From assembly GCF_002091955.1 (NCBI RefSeq), contig NZ_MKKY01000063.1:1-61488 (forward strand): a DNA stretch of 61,488 bases, read 5' to 3'. The position numbers and the translations under genes were made by a program. The DNA is from Rhodococcus sp. 1168 (lineage in GTDB: Bacteria; Actinomycetota; Actinomycetes; Mycobacteriales; Mycobacteriaceae). The stretch's first letter is position 1; every line of letters begins with the position of its first letter. The notes beneath the pieces were generated by a model that was not told where the DNA came from, searched no databases, and saw only the letters and a list, made by a program, of their open reading frames with translations. This document shows, piece after piece, positions 55,367-61,488 of this stretch.

Positions 55367-55937
55367 ATGCGCAGCCTCCTAAGTTGATGGGTGGTCGCCT
55401 ACCGGGGGGGCTGACTCGGAAAGCTTGGTTCGACGCCGCCTGCGTTGAAATGGCGTTTCGAGCGGATGCAACCGAAGGTGCCGTGTTCGAGTCCAGATGC
55501 GAATCACGTGTCGATGCGCAGTCGGAACAGAGCCCCCAGAACACGATTTCGGCTTCCTCGACGACGAATCCATGAGACTCCGACGGCTCGAGGCATGGCG
55601 ATCGGCCGACGACGCAATCGACGTCGACCACTGTTGTGCATACGCGGCAGACCAGGTGATGGTGATTGTCGCCGGTTCTGCTTTCATACAGCGCAGACGA
55701 ACCTGCAGGTTCGATCCGCCGGAGAAGTCCGGCACCGACGCAGGCACGAAGAACGTCGTACACCGCCTGCGTGGACACCGAGCCGAGATGGGATCGCACC
55801 ACTGCTGCTACCTCATCTGCATCCGAATGCGGCTGGGCTGCAACCGCAGTCAGAACCGCCACCCGTGGCGCCGTCACTCGCAGACCCACCGAGCGCAGTT
55901 GCGCGGTGGGTTCGAGCGTGGCGTCGTTCAGCGGCAT
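55344..55937 (-). CDS. Fur-family peroxide-type regulator with a long C-terminal tail
   Basis: A 197-residue Fur-family repressor. The winged helix includes [20 protein letters not shown] and [18 protein letters not shown]. The metal-sensing part shows [12 protein letters not shown] and the second CxxC in GLCSDC. These are the features of FurA/CatR-type regulators that sense peroxide through their iron site and repress an adjacent catalase. Beyond GLCSDC, where most members end, about 55 residues continue ([10 protein letters not shown] to DQADHQ) and overlap the katA start. The ATG at 55937 lies so close to a -10 box that the message is probably leaderless. The extension could be real or could follow loss of an original stop. 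Confidence 0.87.
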   Translation of the reverse strand: MPLNDATLEPTAQLRSVGLRVTAPRVAVLTAVAAQPHSDADEVAAVVRSHLGSVSTQAVYDVLRACVGAGLLRRIEPAGSSALYESRTGDNHHHLVCRVCTTVVDVDCVVGRSPCLEPSESHGFVVEEAEIVFWGLCSDCASTRDSHLDSNTAPSVASARNAISTQAASNQAFRVSPPGRRPPINLGGCAYDQADHQ

Positions 55938-55944
55938 GCATTCG

Positions 55945-55979
55945 AGTATGCCCCTTTTCTGGAATTAGTCAAGAAAAGG
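55945..55979 (-). promoter_or_regulatory. fur promoter with overlapping inverted repeat
   Basis: TTGACT (-35, 55967-55972) and CATACT (-10, 55945-55950) are 16 bases apart on the minus strand and point to a start at or very near the fur ATG. CCTTTTCT (55953-55960) and AGAAAAGG (55972-55979) form an inverted repeat spanning the -35, a natural place for autorepression. The same repeat could also end transcripts from the operon upstream. Confidence 0.55.
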
Positions 55980-55987
55980 CAGGCTAA

Positions 55988-56674
55988 CTACACATGACCC
56001 ACGCTGAGCAGGGACGACGGCCCAGTCACCATTCGGCCAGAAACGATCTGCAACCCGAAATGGGTGCCCGGGGCAATCCACTCGCCCAAGCTCGGACCCG
56101 ACGCAGCGACCTGGACCCGCGCCGGCCGAGCCTTGCCCGTCAACCGCGCGGTCGCCAGAACCGAACCCTCGTCCGAAGGCTGCGCGAACCCGAGTGCACC
56201 CTTGATGGGAAAGCTCGGGCCGATACCTTTCGCCTGCGTGCGCACCGACCATCCGCCTCTCGACGACTCGTCACCCGACACCCCTGCACCCGATACCGAG
56301 GCGTCGGCAAGTACGTCGCCGCCGAAGTCCGCGAGAACTTTGGGTAGATGCCAGTGTGTGCGGCCACCGTGCACCGAAGTCTCGGAGTCGGCAGCGATGA
56401 ACGGAACCGACATTCGTGGCATCGCCCCCAATCCACGACCCGGACGCTGCAGGACCGGACTGGCGAGAACCTCGCGGTACGGCCCGACCGGTGAGTTCAG
56501 GTAATCGATGACCATCACCACCGAGATCGGAATTGTCCGGCCACGCAGTAGCGCACGCCCGGCGGGCCGAGCCCGGTGCCACCAGATGGTGGCTCTCACT
56601 TCGGCGGGCCACGGCGGCGGCGGGCTTACCGGCCACTCGGTTCTCGCCGATTCGGATTCGGTCACGCTCCACAT
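55988..56674 (-). CDS. Acetoacetate-decarboxylase-fold protein
   Basis: A 228-residue protein of the acetoacetate decarboxylase superfamily. The family pattern is seen in YLNSPVGPYREVLASPV, the GGRTHWHLPKVLADF block and the terminal HFGLQIVSGRMVTGP. Because the key Lys of true decarboxylases lies in a region I cannot align safely (KVLADFGGD may hold it), I do not claim decarboxylase activity; many actinobacterial members are uncharacterised. The ATG overlaps the end of the GMC gene by 13 bases. It is the last gene of the tetR-monooxygenase-GMC operon. Confidence 0.78.
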   Translation of the reverse strand: MWSVTESESARTEWPVSPPPPWPAEVRATIWWHRARPAGRALLRGRTIPISVVMVIDYLNSPVGPYREVLASPVLQRPGRGLGAMPRMSVPFIAADSETSVHGGRTHWHLPKVLADFGGDVLADASVSGAGVSGDESSRGGWSVRTQAKGIGPSFPIKGALGFAQPSDEGSVLATARLTGKARPARVQVAASGPSLGEWIAPGTHFGLQIVSGRMVTGPSSLLSVGHV

Positions 56675-58383
56675 GTCGTACCTCCGGGAGCGTCGACCGA
56701 TACGACAGTCAGCGGCAGTCGCAGTGCGCCAGGAGCAGCGGCGGGTACGACCGGGCATCGAGGCGACGTCGGTAGAACCTCGCGGTATCCCGATCCCAGT
56801 TCTGGTCGTCGGTCCGGCTCCCCCTTGTTCGGCCACAACGCCATAGCGCGCTCGGCCTGGGCAGTAATGGTGAGCGATGGGTTGACACCGAGGTTGGCGC
56901 TGATGGCCGACCCGTCCACGACATGGAGACCAACGTGTCCGTAGACGCGGTGATAGGCGTCGACGACGCCGGTGTCGGCCGAGGCTCCGATAGCGCATCC
57001 GCCGAGAAAGTGGGCGGTCATGGGGATGTTGACGATCTCGGCTATGGACCCACCGGGATCGCCACCGATCTTGTCTGCAAGCAGCCTGATAGCCTCGTGT
57101 CCTTGCGGGATCCACTGCGGTGGCGGCTCGCCGGCTCCCGGCCGAGAGGTGAGGCGATGCCTGCCGAAGACACCGGACTTGGAGCCGAGCTCGAGCGAAT
57201 TGTCGTCGGTCTGCATCACCAGCGCGATCACCGTCCGCTCCGACCAATGACGGACCGACAGGCTGCGAAATGCCGATCCCGGATGACGCAATGCCACGCC
57301 GAGCGTTTTCAGAATACGAGGCGTTCTACCTCCGCCGTCGCTCAGCACGGTCTGCAACAGCCCGATCGCGTTGCTGCCCTTGCCATATCGAACTGGCTCG
57401 ATATGCGTGTGGTCATCGGGATGGAACGATGAGGTGATCGCGACGCCTTCGGTGTAGTCGACCTCGCGGCCACGTGCGGTCGCGGCAAGCACGGCCTCGG
57501 AATTGGTCCGCACCAGTGAGCCGATCCTGTCCGACAGATTCGGCAGTCCAGCAGTGTCCTTCATCGCCAACATCAGCTTTTGGGTTCCGTACGTACCGGC
57601 TGCGAAGACCACTTGGTCTGCCGTCAGCACGGTGACGGTTCGGCGAAGCTTGCCACCGGTCCTGCGTGTGGAAACCTCGTATCCACCGCCTGCCGCGGGC
57701 CGAACAGCCGTCACGGTTGTCAGTGGAAGTACTTGTGCGCCAGCCTTTTCTGCCAGGTACAGATAGTTCTTGACAAGAGTATTCTTGGCCCCGACCCGGC
57801 ATCCCGTCATGCACGATCCGCACTCGGTACACCCGGTGCGCGTTGGTCCGACGCCACCGAAGAACGGATCCGCCGACTCCTTCCCTGGCGTTCCGAAGAA
57901 GACGCCGACCGGCGTGCTGGTGAAGGTGTCACCGACTCCCATGTCCTCGGCGACTTCCTTCATGACTTTGTCGGAGGGAGTGATGGTCGGGTTCGTCTGA
58001 ACGCCCAACATCCGTTTGGCCTGGTCGTAGTACGGCGCGAGCTCCCGATGCCAGTCGGTGATGTGCCCCCATTGCGGATCCTCGAAGAATTTGCGTGGAG
58101 GTTGGTACAGCGTGTTGGCATAGTTGAGCGAACCACCACCGACGCCCGCGCCTGCCATCACCAGGACATCGGGGAGAAGATGGATTCTTTGAACGCCATA
58201 GCATCCGATAGCGGGTGCCCACAGATACTTTCGGAGCCGCCAACTCGTCTTCGGTAATTCTTCGTCGGTGAAGCGCCGGCCGGATTCGAGGACTCCGACG
58301 CGGTACCCCTTCTCCACTGCGCGCAAGGCCGCCACGCTACCGCCGAACCCTGATCCGATGACGAGGACGTCGAAGTCGCTCAT
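56662..58383 (-). CDS. GMC-family FAD oxidoreductase, ChoD-like
   Basis: A 573-residue FAD alcohol oxidase/dehydrogenase. The FAD-binding motif is GSGFGGSVAALRA (10-22). The GMC block VLVMAGAGVGGGSLNYANTL lies at 73-92. C185, C188, C191 and C195 (CTECGSCMTGC) form a ferredoxin-like cluster motif found in ChoD-type members. NIPMTAHFLGGCAIG and SAISANLGVNPSLTITAQAE near the C-terminus carry the active-site His and the family signature. The likely substrates are sterols, terpenoid or other alcohols. The ATG overlaps the monooxygenase stop as ATGA. Confidence 0.88.
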   Translation of the reverse strand: MSDFDVLVIGSGFGGSVAALRAVEKGYRVGVLESGRRFTDEELPKTSWRLRKYLWAPAIGCYGVQRIHLLPDVLVMAGAGVGGGSLNYANTLYQPPRKFFEDPQWGHITDWHRELAPYYDQAKRMLGVQTNPTITPSDKVMKEVAEDMGVGDTFTSTPVGVFFGTPGKESADPFFGGVGPTRTGCTECGSCMTGCRVGAKNTLVKNYLYLAEKAGAQVLPLTTVTAVRPAAGGGYEVSTRRTGGKLRRTVTVLTADQVVFAAGTYGTQKLMLAMKDTAGLPNLSDRIGSLVRTNSEAVLAATARGREVDYTEGVAITSSFHPDDHTHIEPVRYGKGSNAIGLLQTVLSDGGGRTPRILKTLGVALRHPGSAFRSLSVRHWSERTVIALVMQTDDNSLELGSKSGVFGRHRLTSRPGAGEPPPQWIPQGHEAIRLLADKIGGDPGGSIAEIVNIPMTAHFLGGCAIGASADTGVVDAYHRVYGHVGLHVVDGSAISANLGVNPSLTITAQAERAMALWPNKGEPDRRPELGSGYREVLPTSPRCPVVPAAAPGALRLPLTVVSVDAPGGTTCGA

Positions 58384-59918
58384 ACCCGAACGCCTTTCCG
58401 CAATTTCGTACTCACATAGTCGTTAGCGTCGAAGGTGCGAGTCGAATTTCGGAAGGTGAAGGTGTACGTCGGCCACATGACCGGATTGCGGCCCTCCGCA
58501 TCCAGGTACCAACTCGAGCAACCGCCCGAATTCCACACCGTTCCCGCCAATGAGTCATGAATCCACGAATTATATTGCCGCTGAGCCGCTTCGGTAACCT
58601 CTACGCTGACGATCCCGCCCTCTCGCATCTGTTCGAGTGCGGAGGCGAGATAGTTCGCCTGCGACTCGAGCATGTACACGATCGAACTGTGGCCGAGGTT
58701 GGTGTTGGGACCGTACATGAGGAACAGGTTGGGGAACCCATGCACCGTGGTGCCGCGGAACGCATTGGGGCTGCCGTCCCAATGCTCGGCGAGGGTGCGC
58801 CCGTCGAGGCCGGTCAGCGCGTGCGATACCGGAGGCTCCGTCGGGGTGAATCCGGTGGCGAAGATGATCGTGTCTACCGGATACGAGTTGCCGGCCGCAT
58901 CGACCACCGAATCTTCGGTGACCGAAGTAAGCGCACTCGTGACGAGGTCGACATCGGGCCGATCGAGAGTGGAGAGCCAATCGTTGGAGAGAAGCATTCT
59001 TTTGCAGCCGATCGTGAAATCCGGGGTCAGCGCAGCTCGCGTTCGAGGATTCTTCACCTGCCTGCGCAGATGAGCCTTGGCTACCACCGACACCGCCGGT
59101 AGCACCCAAGGGTTGTGCGCCAGCGCGGTGACGTAGAGCTCGCGGTAGCTGTATATCGTTCCCCGTACTGCCTTTTGGACAGCCGGAAACTTCCGATACA
59201 GCGTGCGTTCGACTTTACTGAGCGTGCGGTCCAGCCTGGGAATCACCCAAGCGGGCGTTCGTTGAAAGACCGTCAGCCGTTCGGCGCGGTCGACGATCTC
59301 GGGAACGAACTGGACAGCGGATGCACCGGTGCCGATGACCGCTATGCGGCGACCGGTCAGGTCCTGTTCGTGATCCCACGTCGCCGAGTGGAATACCGTG
59401 CCGGTGAATTTCTCCAGTCCGGCTACATCAGGCAACTTCGGGGTCGACAGTGCACCGGTGGCGGCAACGAGGACGTCGGCGTGCACGATGCCCTTGCTCG
59501 TCTCGACGAGCCAGAGGTTCTGCGCCGCATCCCATCTCGCCGCATCGAGCGAGCAGTCGGTGATGATTCTGCTGCCCAGACCCGACTTGTCGACGACCCC
59601 GCGCAGGTAGCGGTAGATCTCCGGTTGACGCGCGAAGGTGTGCGACCACTCGGGGCTCGGTGCGAAGGAGAAGGAGTACAGCGAGGTCGGGACGTCGCAT
59701 GCGCATCCGGGATACGTATTGTCACGCCACGTTCCGCCGACGTCGTGCGCTCGTTCGATGACGAGAACATCGGCGTCGGGGTCGTCCTGCAGGATGCGGG
59801 AGACCGCGGCAATACCGGCAAAACCAGCTCCCACGACAAGTACGTGTACCGATTTCGGCAACGTAGATTTTTCAGGGAGAGTGGATTCCTCGGCAAGGAT
59901 TGATTGGGTACTTGTCAT
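58380..59918 (-). CDS. Flavin monooxygenase, Baeyer-Villiger type
   Basis: A 512-residue FAD/NADPH monooxygenase. The FAD motif is VGAGFAGIAAVSRI (29-42) and the NADPH-site motif is VIGTGASAVQ (194-203). The Baeyer-Villiger fingerprint FxGxxxHxxxW is present as FTGTVFHSATW (171-181). Such enzymes turn ketones into esters or lactones; substrate range cannot be read here. ATG 59918 overlaps the tetR stop as ATGA. It is followed directly by a GMC oxidoreductase, which could supply the ketone from an alcohol. Confidence 0.9.
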   Translation of the reverse strand: MTSTQSILAEESTLPEKSTLPKSVHVLVVGAGFAGIAAVSRILQDDPDADVLVIERAHDVGGTWRDNTYPGCACDVPTSLYSFSFAPSPEWSHTFARQPEIYRYLRGVVDKSGLGSRIITDCSLDAARWDAAQNLWLVETSKGIVHADVLVAATGALSTPKLPDVAGLEKFTGTVFHSATWDHEQDLTGRRIAVIGTGASAVQFVPEIVDRAERLTVFQRTPAWVIPRLDRTLSKVERTLYRKFPAVQKAVRGTIYSYRELYVTALAHNPWVLPAVSVVAKAHLRRQVKNPRTRAALTPDFTIGCKRMLLSNDWLSTLDRPDVDLVTSALTSVTEDSVVDAAGNSYPVDTIIFATGFTPTEPPVSHALTGLDGRTLAEHWDGSPNAFRGTTVHGFPNLFLMYGPNTNLGHSSIVYMLESQANYLASALEQMREGGIVSVEVTEAAQRQYNSWIHDSLAGTVWNSGGCSSWYLDAEGRNPVMWPTYTFTFRNSTRTFDANDYVSTKLRKGVRV

Positions 59919-60496
59919 GACTGGATCACCTTTGCCTCCCATACCGGGAGAAGTCGGGCCCGCAACTGGGCGTCGGCGTCGGGAGTGCGGAATATCGAGG
60001 ACACCGCCAGTCCACGAGCGAGCTCTACGCTCAGCTCGATGGATTCGGGCGACATCGACTTGCCCATGATTTCGGCGGCACCGCCGGCAATGGCGTCGGC
60101 GACCTTACGTTCCAGCGGAACCATGGCCTCGTGCAATATCGGGTCGGTTCGCGCAGCCACCCACAGTTCGAGGGCAGCGTAGAACAGCGGTCCGGAAAAC
60201 GCTTCGCTGAGGAGTTCGACGCCCCGGGCGCCATCGGTGTTTGCCCCGAGAATCTCGGCCAGCCGCTTGTCCACCAGATGTTCGACAGCGGCAGTGACAA
60301 GCGATTCTTTGGTCGGGAAGTGGTGCAACTGTGCTCCGCGGGACACGCCGGCACGCCGTGCGATCTCCTGCGTGCTGGTCCTCGCGAAACCCTTCTCGAC
60401 CAGGCAGTCGATTGCCGCGTCGAGCAGTTTTGTCTGCGTCCCAGCAGTGCGTTGCGCCTGCGTGCGACGCTCCTGTGGCTGAGTGGTCTGGGTCAC
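59915..60496 (-). CDS. TetR-family transcription regulator
   Basis: A 193-residue repressor. The N-terminal HTH reads LLDAAIDCLVEKGFARTSTQEIARRAGVSRGAQLHHFPTKE, with HHFPTKESL as the usual end of the recognition helix. The C-terminal ligand domain is helical and typical. The start is GTG 60496. It is the first gene of an operon joined by ATGA overlaps with the monooxygenase and GMC genes, so it probably represses its own operon until a ketone or related ligand binds. A small palindrome lies about 30 bases upstream. Confidence 0.9.
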   Translation of the reverse strand: MTQTTQPQERRTQAQRTAGTQTKLLDAAIDCLVEKGFARTSTQEIARRAGVSRGAQLHHFPTKESLVTAAVEHLVDKRLAEILGANTDGARGVELLSEAFSGPLFYAALELWVAARTDPILHEAMVPLERKVADAIAGGAAEIMGKSMSPESIELSVELARGLAVSSIFRTPDADAQLRARLLPVWEAKVIQS

Positions 60497-60525
60497 AGGA
60501 GTGACTGTAGCCTCAAATCAACAAA

Positions 60526-60537
60526 CAGTCCAGACTG
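60526..60537 (-). promoter_or_regulatory. Candidate TetR operator
   Basis: CAGTC-CA-GACTG is a 12-base palindrome about 30 bases upstream of the tetR start, flanked by AAA and TTT. The site is at the right place for self-control by the TetR protein. Confidence 0.4.
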
Positions 60538-60540
60538 CTT

Positions 60541-60981
60541 TTAAGTTCGGCGAGACCCCCAGTCATGGTCGGCGGCATCATCAAGGGAAAGTACGTCAAG
60601 CTCACCCGCTTGATGGACGGAGCGACCGCGGCGATACCACCCTCGAAGCCGCCGTGACGCTCTCCTGCTGGTGGCGTGTCCCCGGTAAACGGGGCCACCC
60701 TGTTTTAGAGTCTTGTTGCCCATGAACTGGGCGGATAGCGGGTTGATGGCGTAGATCGTGTATCCGCCTGCGAGCAGCGCAGATACCCACAACCCTCGGT
60801 CGGTTTCTATCCCGATGACGACATCGGCTGGCGTGGGGGCGTGCGCGGCCACGACGTCGTGGAATGCCGCGATACCTGCCAACCCTTCAGGTAGTCGGCG
60901 CGTGGCCAGGCGTTTACCGTCGGTGTTCATTACGTGGATATCGTGGTGGTCTTCGGCCCAGTCGTCTCCTACGAAAATCAT
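60541..60981 (-). pseudogene. IS110-family transposase fragment
   Basis: The N-terminal 80 or so residues are a DEDD-type IS110 transposase: MIFVGDDWAEDHHDIHVMN has the first catalytic Asp, and VIGIETDRGLWVSALLAGGY follows. After AINPLSAQF (near 60725) homology stops and the frame enters unrelated sequence, ending at 60541. The ATG at 60981 has GAGGAA upstream. The C-terminal half, with the conserved Ser region, is missing, so the element is dead. It lies immediately beyond the tetR promoter region. Confidence 0.75.
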
Positions 60982-61264
60982 GTTGCATTCCTCTCCTCGC
61001 ACGCGTTCGGTCATTGCTCGGTGAGCCTTCGAGGGATCCGGACTGCGACCTAATGGATCAGTGCCCAGTGCGGCACGACACCCCAGCAGCGTTCTGTGGA
61101 ACCCTCACCGACTGGTGGGTGCACGATCTATCCTCAGGAGTCGAGAAGTTCACTCCCGGACGATGAAGTGCTCACCCACCAGCGGCTCAGTGATCAGCAT
61201 TCTCCGACAGGGCTGCGCGGTGACGAAGACTCGCCGATCGAGTCCCATTAGGACGATGGAGAAC
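60982..61264. other. Junction of IS110 remnant and IS3-type element
   Basis: About 280 bases between the IS110 fragment start and the IS3-type OrfA. It should contain the upstream end of the IS110 element and the left end of the IS3-type element. TGATCAGC near 61189 may be part of the latter, but I cannot define the inverted repeat without the right end. Confidence 0.4.
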
Positions 61265-61488
61265 ATGGCTGGACGGAAACGCAACTCTGCCGAGGACATC
61301 GTGCGCAAACTACGGCGCGCCGATGAACTCACCGCTGCAGGCAAGACGCAGGAGGAGATCGCGGCAGACCTCGAGGTATCGGCGGCGACCTTGTACAACT
61401 GGCGTCGCCAGTACGGCGGGATGGACACCGACGCCGCGAAGGAACTCAAGGACCTGCGCGAGCAGAACTGCAAGCTCAAACGCCTGCT
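61265..61488 (+). CDS. IS3-family transposase OrfA (partial, runs off the window)
   Basis: At least 74 residues of the OrfA helix-turn-helix protein of an IS3-type element: AEDIVRKLRRADELTAAGKT followed by EEIAADLEVSAATLYNWRRQYGG, then a leucine-zipper-like stretch (AAKELKDLREQNCKLKRLL). The rest and the OrfB integrase would lie to the right. ATG 61265 is likely; ATG 61256 is also in frame. In intact IS3 elements OrfAB is made by programmed frameshifting, which cannot be checked here. Confidence 0.85.
   Translation, partial: MAGRKRNSAEDIVRKLRRADELTAAGKTQEEIAADLEVSAATLYNWRRQYGGMDTDAAKELKDLREQNCKLKRL

Noticed and set aside
56662..57247. A longer form of the acetoacetate-decarboxylase-like gene starting near 57247
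   Set aside because: The added 190 codons overlap the GMC gene and are Arg-rich shadow sequence; the ATG at 56674 starts the homology.

Overview
The window is high-GC actinobacterial DNA, most likely from Rhodococcus or a close relative in the Nocardiaceae. Most of it (about 2.4 to 51.1 kb) follows the order of Mycobacterium tuberculosis Rv3644c-Rv3683: holB, topA, an Rv3647c-like gene, cspA, a MrfA-type helicase, the Flp/Tad pilus cluster (Rv3654c-Rv3660c), an HAD phosphatase, an Rv3662c-like gene, the dpp operon, acs, marP-nudix-tlpA-nth, crp, an MBL hydrolase, a RidA-like gene, bagAB (Get3-like ATPases), whiB4, ponA2 and a metallophosphoesterase. These assignments rest on family motifs plus gene order recalled from M. 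tuberculosis; no search was run.

Layout. 1-2.2 kb: an IS256-type element that cuts a gene, a possible phage-type zinc-ribbon ORF and the 3' side of a tRNA-Thr, so a possible island edge. 2.4-11.3 kb: replication, topology and cold-shock core genes. 11.5-19.7 kb: a peptide-type ABC transporter locus with two different substrate-binding lipoproteins, not part of the mycobacterial order. 20.0-24.6 kb: a compact Tad operon on the minus strand. Beside it lies a small RNA with two C-rich hairpin loops, the actinobacterial 6C (B11) RNA. 24.9-32.4 kb: HAD phosphatase, a degenerate Fic-like protein and dppABCD. 32.9-36.2 kb: acs with a perfect Crp/GlxR-type box, then an MHS transporter. 36.5-51.0 kb: envelope, redox, repair and regulatory genes, ending with tRNA-Pro.

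51.2-61.5 kb is accessory. It starts with two pseudogenes joined by a deletion (an F420-type LLM oxidoreductase lacking its N-terminus and a GH15 trehalase-like gene with several frame lesions). A stress pair follows (dps, katA) with a Fur-family regulator whose tail overlaps katA. Next is a TetR-controlled, overlapping operon of Baeyer-Villiger-type monooxygenase, GMC oxidoreductase and acetoacetate-decarboxylase-fold protein. The window ends in insertion-sequence debris: an IS110 fragment and the start of an IS3-type element.

How the parts relate. Crp, encoded at 41.9 kb, probably controls acs through the box at 32741-32756; weaker look-alikes precede whiB4 and the extra transporter operon. 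Two peptide-uptake systems, the dpp permease and the extra locus, suggest strong use of external peptides. MarP, PonA2, the RidA/MBL/Get3 cluster and WhiB4 form the conserved envelope and redox block. No CRISPR array, toxin-antitoxin pair or recognisable defence island was seen. The best leads are the degenerate Fic protein, the 6C RNA, the oxidative operon, the unusual fur-katA junction and a family of short palindromic repeats placed after genes.
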